From Serpula lacrymans var. lacrymans S7.9 (Eukaryota > Basidiomycota > Agaricomycetes > Boletales > Serpulaceae): DNA of 64,000 nt. The stretch is taken from positions 1,661,932-1,725,931 of the forward strand of contig NW_006763300.1 in NCBI RefSeq assembly GCF_000218685.1, in the 5' to 3' direction. Both the position numbers and the translations under genes were made by a program. How positions within the stretch are numbered: the first letter of the stretch is position 1; each line of letters begins with the position of its first letter. Below, in pieces: positions 10,756 through 22,068 of the stretch. Below the pieces are notes generated by a model. The model was not told where the DNA came from and did not search any database. It saw only the letters and a list, made by a program, of their open reading frames with translations.

Positions 10756-13700
10756 ACAATTGATTTGATGTATGAAATGGAGACCACGGAATGTGTGATT
10801 CCATCCTAGGTCTGCCACTTGATGCGACTGTGCGCGATATTGTAGGCTTCCTGTGGTATCCCATCATCAGTCTTCAGTAACTGATGCCCTTTAGTTGGAA
10901 ATGCTCTCTGCTTCGGAGGAGTCGGTTTCTCTCTCTTTCTCATGCGCTGAAGTAACTCGTGTCTTATTTTTGGTCAGGTTGGCTGAATTAAAAATGAGAA
11001 GCGGAGAAAAATAGGTCTGGTTTGGTCAATCAGAATAACCAGATGTTGACCTTGGGCTTAGATTTACGACAAGTTGCGATTACATGCCGAGATACGATTT
11101 CCGATCAAGAAAGTCCAGAAAACAAGCGACAATATATTTCTTTGGATTCAAGTTAGCTTCATATGTATCATATTGTTGTTCGTCCCTCACATCTTTCAGG
11201 CTATCCTTGGGGGAATACCATTAGGCGGTGGAGATAGTCAGTCTCATTATGAGGTATCTACCGTATTTCATCATATTTCTCGTATAGCCACAGGTATGGC
11301 ACTTTTTACTGAAAAGTTGTTTACTGACAGTGGCCATGAACTGCTGTATAGCCGTTGTAGAAGTTGCGATAGTGAAGAAGAGTGGTGCCCAAGCGAAGCA
11401 TGGTTTGGAGCTGTCTGTCGATCACTTGATATTTGTGCTCGTACTTTTAACAATTGTGCGACAGGGCTAGATGCTTATATGCAAAAGTTTGGGAGGACCG
11501 GCCAGTGGTGCTTCGTCAGATAGAACACATAGGCGAAAAATCGTAGGGGGACTGCACACCTTGCTTGATAAGGGCTGATTATTATTCGCAGACTCAAGTA
11601 CTCAAGGTTGATGATCAAACTTCACCAACCCACACGTTAACTTAGTAGTTCTCTCTCATAGGTCCTTGCTCAACATGGAATTAGTACATTCAATGATCTG
11701 CTTAGGCAGGACCCGATGAGAATTGATATAGTGAGGACTTACTCTTTAGTTACTCGTTGTTCAACTGATGGCATTGATAGCTTCTCAACCGTCGAGCTCC
11801 TTGTGGTTTTGAAGTTCTTGCTTCAGCTCGTCAACTTCCAAAATATTATGTTAGAGTCACCAAAACCAATGTCACCCCAAGTAACGGAAAGGACCCCGTT
11901 GAAATCAAACTATCAATACAATGTGGGCTGACATCTGAAGATGCATTCCCTACCAAAGTCAAGAAGCAAAAAGATCAAATAATCGATATGACAACTGTTC
12001 TGACAGCAACATCTGATCTTACCTTCGTTGATTTTCGCCACATCACGTAGAGATTTCTTTATCATCATCATCGTCATCATCATCACAGTCCTTGTGCGCT
12101 GATTATTTTATCCAGGCACGAAAGCCCTGGGGGAGCCCAAGACATTCCCGATCAACGCTCAATTGACTAAACCCGACCAATTGATATTTGTTTACGTCTC
12201 GCCGGTGCGTAGTCATTACTTCCTGTGTCTGAAACTGCCTAAGATTTAAACCAGGACAAGATTGCTGGACTTACCATAGCACAGATTTATAAACCCAAGC
12301 TCCAAGCGCATCAATATCCGACACTAGACACTCGGCCTCCCAGTTCTTTGGTACACCACTTATTTTGAAGTGTATGGTAACTGCTGATCTATAATATCAG
12401 GAAATGGATCTCGCAGGACTGGAAGACGATCCTGACTTCTGGAATATGGACTTTGCCGATGAGGACGAGGAAACTGTATTCGTGAAAGATCCGACGAAAA
12501 CTCTTGGTCTGCCCCTGAAAATTCTACCTTGATGGCATTTTTGCTTATGGTGATTCGGCTAACTTTACACAGAAACAAAAGCCACTCGTGAAAGCGAAAG
12601 TAGATATAGTACCTAGAAAGGAAAGCGATGGTAAATATGAGTACGTCCCACAGAATTACACTTCGCCGTGGGAAGATGGACTTGTCGTTACCATTGTTTA
12701 GATGCAAACATATCTGCAAGGACAAATCGTCATGCCGCCATCTTTGGTGCGTCTCTACCCTTTTTTTCCAGCCATTCTACCATTTCAAGCCAAAATTCAT
12801 AGCTGCCGAGAAGGATTATCTAAGCCTTCTCAAGTGCCTAAAAAGCGACTTCAGCCAAACACCGAGTACCCCAAGGAATATAACCAGGACCTTGGATCTT
12901 CGTCCCAAAGAAAGGCAAGGCATGCTGGATGACGTCCCAAAAGTCAAACGAAACAAAACAACCAATGGGTCTGACTCTGCACTGAATACTCTGCATAAAG
13001 GCGTAGGTACCGAACGCAATCAAAAACCACCAGAAGGCCACCGTCTCAAACTAGCTAATATATCTTCCGGAGACGTCTCGCAGCAGAAAACGCGAGTAAC
13101 CCCCAACTTCGACCTAGAATTCATCCATGCTACTCGCCAAATCAAAAAATCGATATCCATATCTTCGGAAACCAGCTATTCAAGTTCGGAAACAGATTCT
13201 CTTATTCGCAATCTGCCTTTGGAGTTCTTCGAGCCGTCTATTTCCCACTATCAACGAACTATGTCTCAGAAGGCAGGCCACCATAGAGACAATTCCGGAT
13301 CGCCTATCAATGGCCGTTATGAAGCAGCAAATGAGTGTCCCCCGACAAAGAAGCCAAGATTTGATGTAGGGGGCGGGTATCGTCTTGTCACGCCCTCTGG
13401 CTTGCTCGATGAAAAGGTGAACATCAGCAGAGTTAATGCAGTATCGTATATAAATACTCTGCACAGAAAACAGGATTCTCGGGCTCGCCTGCTAAGGTCC
13501 AGACAGAAGAACGACAATCTTTATCAGATATATCTGAACAGGATGACACGGTCGATGAAGATACCCCTCGAGGGTACACTTTGGAGAACGCCGCACGCGA
13601 ACAGGCAACAGATACGAAAGCTACTTTGACGTTCTGCGAACTACTTCGAGTTTAACGGCGACCTTTGCTAACAAATAACGCTTGTAGCTGGCTCTTCTGG

Positions 13701-13818
13701 GAGAATCACCAATGACTCGGATGATCCCTGGGCAGAATTTGAACGATGGTTGAAGAGTGGAGCAGTGGATTTGTCGAGAATCGCTGGTCCCACAGTGACC
13801 AAAATTGACCCCCAGTGA
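10756..13818 (+). pseudogene. mer3: MER3/HFM1 meiotic DNA helicase, C-terminal half only
   Basis: MER3/HFM1 is the ZMM helicase that promotes meiotic crossovers. Small exons read in order: end of the winged-helix region (ATVRDI | LEMLSASEE | LAELKMRSGEK | EIRFPIKKVQKTSDNIFLWIQ, 10820-11150), AILGGIPLG...YEVSTVFHHISRIAT (11201-11290), VEVAIVKKSGAQAKHGLEL (11360-11420), AKVWEDRPVVLRQIEHIGEKS (11480-11540), VLAQHGISTFNDLLRQDP (11660-11715), the Sec63-like NRRAPCGFEVLASARQLP block with KLSIQCGLTSEDAFP (11775-12045), and the diagnostic zinc finger CKHICKDKSSCRHL-CCREG split by an intron (12700-12815). The last exon ends with TGA at 13818. The DEAD/helicase core that should precede the winged helix is absent; upstream lies an unrelated gene. 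Exons look free of stops when spliced, so truncation is the main defect. Confidence 0.85.
12061..12087 (+). repeat. ATC trinucleotide run in a MER3 intron
   Basis: A short run of ATC units with one GTC interruption lies between the VDFRHIT exon and the following exon of the MER3 remnant. It is intronic by my exon model. Confidence 0.6.
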
Positions 13819-14985
13819 AAATCGGATCTACGGAAATCAAGGGAAATTGGGTGACATCAATTTCAGTTAGATTGCCAAGCATGTAAATACAGTAGACACA
13901 GCATGTGACGAAGTAACAATTGTCACAACGAACCGTGACTCGGACTCAGTGATTCGGACTCATTATCAAGTGGCTGTATAAAGGTTAACATGGTACCACC
14001 CAAAGATGTTCACCACATATCATGAAACCAGACTTATGTAATATAGCCTTGTCAGAATTTGCTAAGCCATGTTACAACACCTTGTAACACCTTATAATGC
14101 CTTAATGTCACAACTGCATTATAATGAGATTAATAGAAAGATGTGTCCTTATGATGAATATATAATATCTATTACAATGAACATGATAATATAAACACAG
14201 TGGCATAGTAATTCTATTAAGTGGTGCAAAGGTTTAATATTATGTTGTCATAATAACAGTCCAAAAATTATAATGTAGCCTCTGGCTTTTGTTGGATATT
14301 TGGTCCCTCAAGGCGCGGGAACAGGCGCGGGAGAAGGATTCTTTGGGCAAATGAATGCCGTAGAAACGTACATACAAGGCTTCTTATATAATAAATATAC
14401 ATAAATATCATGTAAAAAAACAATGGTAGCCACAAAAGGCTGGTTATTCTTTGGGCAAAGCTCCAAAGTTTGCTTATATAATATAATTTCTACAGCTTTT
14501 GCAAGCTTAGGACTTGAACTTCTGGCCTTGCTATTATGAGGTAATTATAATGGCCTTCTCATAGAGTTGTCTTTTTTCCATTACATCACAATGGTCTTAC
14601 AGTGTGAGGAATTCATTGTGGATATATAGGTGCTTGTATTCTACATTAGAAAAATTTGTAGTATTAACTACAAACTTTACTAGACATAGGGACTTAGCAA
14701 GAATTTTACTGATCACAAGTATGATGCTCAAACCTGCTGAACTCTCAAATGCAAACAGTAATCTCTAAGGCACAGAGTAAATCAAATCCAATTATAACAT
14801 AGATCAAGAAGGCTATGGCATAAATATATTCTAAAGAAAAACTTTGGCCTACTCAACACCATACTTGCAGGAGAAGCACTTCTTGTCAGTCTGTACAGCT
14901 CCTACAGTCTTCTCTTTTCCCCTCTTTCCTCATTTTTGCTTTGCACCACGTGCCAGTTCAGGCTCATCTTTGGACAGCAATACAG
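13819..14985. other. AT-rich intergenic sequence
   Basis: No gene seen. The stretch is AT-rich with short local repeats, including ATTCTTTGGGCAAA twice (about 14337 and 14447). A reverse-oriented sequence near 14505-14545 resembles a tRNA B box (GAAGTTCAAGTCC on the minus strand) without a clear A box, which could be a decayed tRNA-derived SINE. Confidence 0.4.
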
Positions 14986-15658
14986 TGTGAGAAATTGAAA
15001 ATTTCAGCTTTCTTCCATCTTTCTTTTTCAATCACTATGTCCTGGTTATCCAATCCCTTTCCCACTACCCCTCTTGTGCTTGGACTAAAGATCACCATTG
15101 GTGTTCTCGTATTTGTTTCTCTTGTTGCTTTTCTCTTTTCATTTTATCGCCTATTATACTACATCAACAATTTTCTCAGAAGGTCGAACACTCCAGAGGT
15201 CACCCAGCTAACCAGCAGGGATCACCAACCCAGTGGTTAAAGGATTTACCATAGGAGGTAGAGCAATATGGAAAGACCATACCAGTCCAGGAGGAGCATG
15301 TGAGTTATGGGAGTCTATATTAGGTATTCCTTTTCTCTTTAAGATTCTATTTTCCTTTCCCCCTCTACATCATATCCTCAGTAATTCAAAGTATGGTACA
15401 ATTCCCATATTTTATCTCATTGGATGATTTATAACAGACTGCTTTCTACTTTCTCCCTTCTCTTTTCAGTCTGATCATAGCAGTTCACTACTTAAAGACC
15501 CTTACCTAGTAGTAGTAGCCCTCAGTTCAGTATTACTTGAGATCAGTGCATACATCAATACTCTTTGATCCTCAATTCTTATCCCTGCCACTTGTATCAA
15601 AAGACCTAGTGATTCAATTGAGTATCTGTTATATAGCTTTCTTTCTGGTTGCCTCACA
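14986..15658 (+). mobile_element. Family A solo LTR with TSD TACAG
   Basis: Begins TGTGAGAAATTG and ends GGTTGCCTCACA. It is flanked on both sides by TACAG (14981-14985 and 15659-15663), a perfect 5-bp target duplication. The interior shows the same landmarks as the family A LTR at 27132-27759, including a CTGGTTATCCAA block near the start and TTATATAGCTTT close to the end. No internal element sequence is attached, so this is a solo LTR left by LTR-LTR recombination. Confidence 0.85.
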
Positions 15659-15663
15659 TACAG

Positions 15664-16054
15664 GTATTATAGTGTCTCCCAGAACTCTTTCAAAGGTGAT
15701 ACCAAACAATGTATTTGGCTTGCTGGTGTCAGCAGCTTGGGGTATCAAACATTCATTGTGCTCTGAATTGTCATCATCAGGATTGTTGAGTTTGTATGGC
15801 TGCTGTAAAGTCATCTTCAGCTACCTCTTGTCAGGTGACTGTTTTCAGGCCCCAAAGATATAGCAGTCAAATATGAAATAGACTTCCCTTACATGTGATA
15901 TGTTTTTCTGAGCAATAGACTGCTCTGTCTCTTCATTCTGTCCTCCATAATTGATAGTCAATCTACTATTAGATCTATTAAGATCCTAAGGGAGCCCAAC
16001 TTCCCAGACATGTTTCCTGAGTACAAATCAAATAAAAAGACCTGATATTGCTTA
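15664..16054. other. Intergenic, no gene seen
   Basis: About 390 bases between two solo LTRs. No convincing coding potential or RNA gene. Confidence 0.4.
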
Positions 16055-16472
16055 TGTAACAACCAAGAGTTAGTTACTCTGGCACACAACTAGAACCAAC
16101 TATAAAGGTAGTGAGGGGAGTGGTTATCCTTAGGATAGGACCGAGTTAGTTGTGGGTAAACAACAGGAGGACTTGCTGAGGAGTCTCCTGGATTTATTGG
16201 GGTTTATATACTACTACAGAGTATTTGTACTTATGTACTGTACAGTTGATAAAAGCAGTGGCTGATAATGTCAGAGGGCATAGCCCGTGTGACCAGCTCC
16301 ACTGCGTGAGAGACTTGTAGCTAACAATAAGAAGAAGACAGTGTAGCGCGAGAAAGAGGAGTTTGAACAAAAGGGAAAGTGCCGCATGGCACAGCGTGTG
16401 AAAACTACAGTAGAAAGTTGAAAAGGAGAATGAAAATCAAAGGAAAGGTCCGAAAATTGTGTTATCGTAACA
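16055..16472 (-). mobile_element. Family B solo LTR with TSD GCTTA
   Basis: A minus-strand copy: read in reverse it starts TGTTACGATAAC and ends GTTACA. Both flanks are GCTTA (16050-16054 and 16473-16477). It shares the GGACCGAGTTAGTTGTGGGTAAACAACAGG core of the other family B LTRs (here in two short pieces) but is more diverged and has extra sequence near 16320-16400, so it is an older copy. Confidence 0.85.
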
Positions 16473-16907
16473 GCTTACCTCTGGACATATAAGCCCATGC
16501 TAGAACACCTGCTTCCCTATCACAATCAGTGACCAGAGAAGGCTCCTACTCAAACCAATCAATGGGCTGGGGTGCAAACATCCTGGGGCCTTTGTTTCCT
16601 TGGAAGCACAAGGAGTCCAAGAAACTTGTATAGGAGGCATTCAGAGATTTGATCAGTGAGTCTCAAGAGCCATGTGGCTGGAGTAGGAACATTATAAGCA
16701 GGGTAGGTTAAATCAGTGAATATAGTGGGGGAAAGAGGCAATAATGAGAATGATGCTGTAGGTGTCAGAGCTAACCTTCAGTACTATAGTATTCTAACTT
16801 TAGGTTTATCAAGGTTTGACTGTGATACTATATAATGCTGGGTTATTACATGTTCTCCATTTCCTATGACCTACAGTAGATAGTGTGTATAGCAACAGAT
16901 ATTGGTG
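16473..16907. other. Intergenic, no gene seen
   Basis: About 435 bases without recognisable gene, RNA or repeat. Confidence 0.4.
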
Positions 16908-16992
16908 CAGGGGTGAGGTGGTGTAGTGGCTATCACCTTCCTTAATGGGTGAGACCTTTTCACAAAGTTGGAAGTTCAAACCCTGCCCCCCC
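16908..16992 (+). repeat. tRNA-like sequence, probable SINE head
   Basis: Contains an A-box match (TGGTGTAGTGG) and, about 45 bases on, a B-box match (AAGTTCAAACCC), with terminal GGGG/CCCC complementarity. I could not fold a standard anticodon arm, and unrelated sequence follows directly, so a tRNA-derived SINE or tRNA pseudogene is more likely than a working tRNA gene. Confidence 0.4.
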
Positions 16993-17624
16993 CTAGGAGT
17001 TCCACCTTCAACATTCTTAGGGCTTAGTCACTAAGAATGCTTCCATGTACAGTCACTCTCATGCCACCCTATACACCCAGCCCCTAACAACCCCCCTGGT
17101 TGTTAATTCTGGAGCACTATCTAACTTGTGGGAAAATAGTATCCTTATCATCAATTTCCCAGCATATGCTGGCATAGATACTACCCTACACAATTAAACA
17201 TTAATTTGGGGTCTGTTGGAGTTAGAAGGGAGGGAATACTTCAAGCTAGGGTGATGTCCTGGCTTTCAGGCCATAAAGGAGTGAAGGAAACTGATTCGGG
17301 CCAGTATTTGCACTGAGGGGACCATAATAAGCCAGGCCAATTGCAGTTAAGGAAGTAGATTAGGGTGGGTGGGGGTCATGGGTCAGTGTAGGAAGAAAGG
17401 AACACATTATTCAACATTTACTATATAGCCTATGGAGAATTTAAGCACATATAGCTTGCTATGTGACACATACATACATTGCTTAGGTAGTCTTACATAA
17501 GGGCTGTAAGCTCTTGAAATAGACTATAAACTGGATTTTAAATAAAAAAAAAAGATTCTGGTGCCATTACCTGGTATTATATTTTAGCATGCAACCTCTG
17601 AGTATCACTTGACCAAAGAGAGTG

Positions 17625-17715
17625 TATAAAAGCAAAGTGGGCCAGTGGGAGATGGAACCTAGGGCCTCTGCCTATATATAGCAGTGCCCTACTGGCTGAG
17701 CTATCAGCCCTCACT
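17625..17715 (-). repeat. tRNA-like sequence, minus strand
   Basis: The reverse complement has TAGCTCAGCCAGTAGGG (A-box-like) and GGTTCCATCTCC (B-box-like, degraded). A 5-bp anticodon-like stem with loop ATATATA can be drawn, but the implied ATA anticodon is not one normally used. Best read as a tRNA pseudogene or SINE remnant. Confidence 0.35.
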
Positions 17716-17819
17716 TCAATCACCCCTTTAAGATATACCTCTTAGCTTTATATATTTATATATATCTATGTACCTAAGAGGTCATAATATGCTGGTTATC
17801 CCCAGTCTGTTAGAATAGC

Positions 17820-17975
17820 TGGGGATGTCCTCTAGGATGTCCCCAGGGACAACCACTCTATGGTCCCTGGGACAACTATCCTGTTATCCTAGGGACAATC
17901 ACTCTCGTATCCCTGAGACAGCTTCTCTGTTGTCACATTGGCAGCTGCTCTGTTATCCTTGGTGTCCTCTTCTAC
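17820..17975 (+). repeat. Degenerate tandem repeat, period about 24 bases
   Basis: Five or six imperfect units built around GGGACAAC-x-ACTCT-x-TTATCC follow each other, for example CCAGGGACAACCACTCT, CTGGGACAACTATCCTG, TAGGGACAATCACTCT and CTGAGACAGCTTCTCTG. A decaying minisatellite with no coding frame. Confidence 0.7.
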
Positions 17976-18833
17976 AGTTATAGGATGATAAATATTGTGG
18001 TCTTTGTTGAGAGAGAGATTGTAGTTCTTTCTACACATTTGAGATTTTTAAAAGGTTGAAAGGTAAAAATACATCAGATTGGTCAGGGTGTATTAAAGTA
18101 TTGTGTATGAAGCAGCTTGATGAGCTTCACAGGGTTAAGTGATTGTCTTTTATGTGTGTTCTATTTTCAGATATTATTTATAGGTGTAGCTTTTGCACCA
18201 AAAGCATAAAACCCAATGACACCTCTAGTGAGACAAGATTGAGATGTTAATCTGTGATAAGTATAGTAAGAAGTGCACTGTGCACTAATTAGTGAGTGAT
18301 TTCACCAAATTGTTAAAAAAATCTTGGATTGGAATAATATATTAATGCATCCTGTGCCACAGCATCAGCTATATGGTCTGATGACACCTAAAAAAGTATC
18401 CTGATCTACATGGGATATCGAAAGTGCAACATCTCAAGGATGGCCATAAAATGTACAGCTTCATTTTAACTATTTGAACAGTGTTAACTTTATTGTTCTT
18501 TGAAGGCTTTTATTTTAACAATCTTGATAATTTTAAATGTGGATGTGGATTGTATGATGAAGTGTTAAAACTGTGTTATTTTCTGTCCTTTGCAATGTGA
18601 TATTGAACATACAGTCTAGTCCTGGTAAGTATAGCAAATCATCATATATTTCTTCTGTTCTCACCACCTTGAATGTTTATCTTCTGCTCAACTTCAGGCT
18701 GCTTTCTAGGGCATGGCCAAAGCAAATTAACCTTATCAGCACTTTGCTTTGCACAGTAAAAGTTGCAAGTCCTTGCTGTCCTTGTTCCTTCAGCATTCTT
18801 CTTATTTACTAACAATTGATCTTGTCTTGCTAG
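17976..18833. other. AT-rich intergenic sequence
   Basis: No gene seen. This is where the 5' LTR of Ty3 element A should lie, but I see no family A terminus (TGTAAGG...GACA), so the 5' end of that element appears lost or too diverged to recognise. Confidence 0.4.
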
Positions 18834-20070
18834 TTGACAAGTTTCTTTCTTATACATTGTCTGTACTCACTATTCTGGATCAGAAACATTTCCTTTTATA
18901 TGGGTTCACTCTATAGCAGCTGTGACTCTCCACCTAACCTGATCACCCTATACAAACACAAGGAGGTTCTCCAATGTATCAGACAGAGCACGGAGAGAGC
19001 TTTTAATCTTCATATTCCTGCAGCACGACCAAGTTCCGTTGAACAACTACTTTGAAGGCCTAGTACACCCGACTTACGAGAACACTCAGAGAGTCAAGCT
19101 CTTGAAAGGAGTCGCTAACGTACAGTAAAGAAACTTGTGTTTTATTTCACAGGACTACATTCCTTCCCTCGTGAAACTCTATCGTATTTGCCCTCTCACA
19201 TTTCCTGATCTACCTACTTGTCTTCTCCCCTTCGACTTTGAACATACATTACCTTGTGGTATCATCCTAAGGAAGAAACCCTACGGAGAACCTACCTACA
19301 ACATCCCCTCCTCGTTTTTTACCAACAACTATTATGACATCTACTCCGCGTCCCCAGTCCACTATCAACCTATCGAGTACTTTTGCATTGGCAACAACCT
19401 TAATAACCTCTCCATCATCAACTACCTGACACGACTTTGCCGCACCCTCTATCTCCCCCAGATCAAAGATCTTGAGGCATTCGGACCGCGTTTTGGTCTT
19501 CAACACAGCACCGCTGTAGTCATCGTCACTCCCACTACCAAAGATCAGATCCAAAGAGTTGTCGCTGGATTAGCTCGATTTGATCAGCTTATCACGATAG
19601 CACAAAGGAAAGCTCGTGACAGGGAAGACTACATTGCAGAAATAGACCACATTCAATACATCTCCAAATATGTTTTGAAATATCACTGGGTTCTAGAAAT
19701 ACTTACACCCTTCGTTGTTAACCAACAATCTGACCACCCCGAACACTTCATTGTCACAGTGATCCAAAGCAACTTCTGGGCCATTGTTAGCCACAGCCCA
19801 CAAACTCGCATTTATTTGCAATACTCCATCGGTTACCAAGGTCGGAATAGTGACACACCACTACTACCAACGGTCCAACAACTCTTTTTACCTATCGCTG
19901 AAAGGATCGAAATACAGACAGGAAGTTCACTGGAAAGTATAATAGGAGTTAAATCGGACAAAGGATCAGATAGCGAAGAATCTGTTGAGGGCATAGAATA
20001 TTGGAGACCTGAGGAAGCAGAAGGAGGACAGTTTCCTAGTAACTTTGAATTTGACCCGGACTTTAACTAA
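18834..20070 (+). pseudogene. Upstream ORF of Ty3 element A, unknown function
   Basis: The main frame (19135-20070) gives about 311 residues without membrane segments: a YIPSLVKLYRICPLTFPD opening, a helical middle, VVIVTPTTKDQIQRVVAGLARFDQLI, and an acidic tail. Coding-like sequence continues upstream from 18834 (LYKHKEVLQCIRQSTERAF...) but changes frame near 19045 and meets a TAA just before the main frame, so the protein is broken or has an intron there. Followed by four copies of a GTTTCTAAC motif (20078-20150). Its position directly 5' of gag, on the same strand, suggests it is an accessory or gag-like ORF of the retroelement. I do not recognise a domain. Confidence 0.55.
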
Positions 20071-20077
20071 ATTTATG

Positions 20078-20150
20078 TTTCTAACCTGTGTTTCTAACTT
20101 GCGCTTCTAACAACTTGTGTTTCTAACCCATAAATTTACGTTTCTAACTC
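20078..20150 (+). repeat. Short GTTTCTAAC-type direct repeats
   Basis: The motif (G/C)(T/G)TTTCTAAC occurs at least four times in about 75 bases between the upstream ORF and gag of element A. Function unknown; it could be a leader or simply slippage. Confidence 0.55.
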
Positions 20151-20267
20151 GTTCAAACTGGAGCCTTACCGAGAACCCTGTCCCCTTGTTACTCCAGAAA
20201 CACCCCCTCCACAATCTCTAGGAGCCGCCGCCAAAGCACTAGAACCAGACAGAATGTATCAATCCGC

Positions 20268-22064
20268 TGTCGATGATGAGAATTGTTGTTAGAAAAACCA
20301 CACACAAAACAAACTAACACACAATCCTCCCAGATTCCACGGAACTTGTGTATGGGCTTTGCCTCCTAGAACAGTGGAGTGGTCTGGTTGTTCGTGGGGT
20401 GGTATGTATAACGGTCCTTCAAAATAAAACCCAGAGATGTGTGGGTGTGGATTTTGAGGAGAAGGGGTAGTTGGAAGATAGATAATAGGGGCTTTGTGGC
20501 GAGTATACACAAGCACTACCTTGCTAATTGTAGCACAAGGTAGGTTTGAGAATAACGAGATAACGAAGTTCCCAGTGATAGCAGGCTCCTGATGCACAGA
20601 CTGTAGTGCTCAGAAGGACTCTAATCGAAAGGGATGACAATGACTTTCAAAAGTGATGAGTGACAAGTGACAATGACAGCAGTTAACAGTGGTAGCAGTG
20701 GGAAGTGTTGTGACCACATTGGATCACACGTAGCAGAGTAGTGAACTTAAGATTAGAGAAGAAGTCTGGATTGGAATTCTTGTTGTTTTTTTTACAAGGT
20801 AAAGTACAGGGGTTTATATAGTAAAAGAAAGGTAGGCTATGCACAGTATAGCTGCGCAAAAAGAATGAGAAAGAACATGGAGGAAGGAATGTAGGCTGAC
20901 AAATCCTGCGCAGGTAGTACAGGATAAGATCGTCAAAATAAGGAAAAGAAAGAGATAGAACAATGAATGCTATGTAAGTAATGTCACAGGTTTGTACAGC
21001 CATAAAATCAAGTCCAATCACAGAAAGAGAGCAAGAAAATTGTGATGTCATAAGAAGATGTGGTAAAAAAAAGAAGGCAAAAAAACATCAGTATCAACAC
21101 AGTTCCTTTATTGTCAGTCAGGCATTCTAAAATGTGTCCATAAAATGATTCAAAAATCAAAATAATCGCACTGTAAATAAATGTTCTGCTGAAAAAAAGG
21201 AAACTGGAGCCACTGGTCCGCCACCTAGTCCAAATCCGACGGTTCCATGGCCTTACCAATGGACTGGTTGTACTGGACCACCTGGTCAAACAAGGGAGGG
21301 AGGGGAGTAGTTCCAATTTGGAACAAGTGAGTCCCAGGCAGCGTGTGGTAGCTGTAGCTGTAGCAAAGACGATGGACGAAAGATAAATGTACCCAAGGGA
21401 ATGGGACAGCAATGTACATAGGCAACACAAGGGGATGAACCTTCTCCAGCTCAAAAACTACCCACCCACACTCCAACCAGGCGAGACGAGCGACCAATGT
21501 TTTGATGGTATATGATGGAAGATCGACGTCATGAAGATGGACTTGTTGTCCAACTTGGACCGGCCACCGGGGCTTTGCTGATATCAGCAGTGGCACATGG
21601 TGGTCGACAGATCGGCAATAGAAATGGATAGAAAGTGGTGACATCAGATATGGTGGGGGAGCAAAGAAGATGAGGAGGAGGAGGGTGGAGGTGACGAGGA
21701 GGTGAACTAAAATGGGGATCCAGAAGCGACCGTCAGGTGAGAATAAAAAAGAGAGCAAGGGTCCCACGGTGGGGCTGAGTAAAGAAAAAAGTAAAGGAGA
21801 ACAACGAAAGCGAGGGCGCAATGTGTAGCCAGTGGCGACGCAAAAATTTGCCAAAATGCCAAAAGTACCGAATTCAAAAGCAAAGGTGAGTGCAGCTGAA
21901 TTGCCTAATAGAGGTAGTGCTGATCAGCCACAAATTCGAAAAAGGTAGTATTAATTACTATTCCACGTGGCACTGTTCCTGTGTGGCGCAAAGGCGAGTC
22001 TTTTTGAATATTCGCTTCATTTTTGACACCTGTCCATGCTACCAATCAACTTTGGTGCATGACA
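20268..22064 (+). mobile_element. Family C element, long form, TSD CCGC
   Basis: Begins TGTCGATGATGA and ends GGTGCATGACA, flanked on both sides by CCGC (20264-20267 and 22065-22068). Removing it plus one CCGC restores one open reading frame through the start of element A gag (reading ...RMYQSA then GPESFPPPQ...), which fixes the boundaries exactly. TG...CA ends and a 4-bp target duplication fit a solo LTR of a gypsy-like element; 5-bp inverted ends (TGTCR) would also fit a non-autonomous DNA element. A 393-bp short form at 46907-47299 lacks about 1.3 kb of the centre. The long form carries an antisense 209-codon ORF. Confidence 0.85.
21225..21854 (-). CDS. 209-residue antisense ORF inside family C element
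   Basis: Open frame on the minus strand of the repeat. Residues 15-70 contain two hydrophobic segments (FSLLSPTVGPLLSFLF and ILVHLLVTSTLLLLIFF), then a soluble part with PVQVGQQVHLHDVDLPSYTI and WVVFELEKVHPL. The other long copy (893-1312) keeps the C-terminal 139 residues open, with roughly 25 substitutions, but is broken upstream. The many replacement changes argue against strong selection. It may be a captured gene fragment or a chance ORF; no family recognised. Confidence 0.3.
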   Translation of the reverse strand: MANFCVATGYTLRPRFRCSPLLFSLLSPTVGPLLSFLFSPDGRFWIPILVHLLVTSTLLLLIFFAPPPYLMSPLSIHFYCRSVDHHVPLLISAKPRWPVQVGQQVHLHDVDLPSYTIKTLVARLAWLECGWVVFELEKVHPLVLPMYIAVPFPWVHLSFVHRLCYSYSYHTLPGTHLFQIGTTPLPPLFDQVVQYNQSIGKAMEPSDLD

Positions 22065-22068
22065 CCGC

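Noticed and set aside
17625..17715. Functional tRNA gene
   Set aside because: B box is degraded and the anticodon loop would read ATA, so I list it only as tRNA-like.
13819..18833. Hidden gene or RNA locus in the 5-kb intergenic stretch
   Set aside because: Only LTRs, tRNA-like fragments and a minisatellite could be supported; remaining ORFs are short and unconserved.
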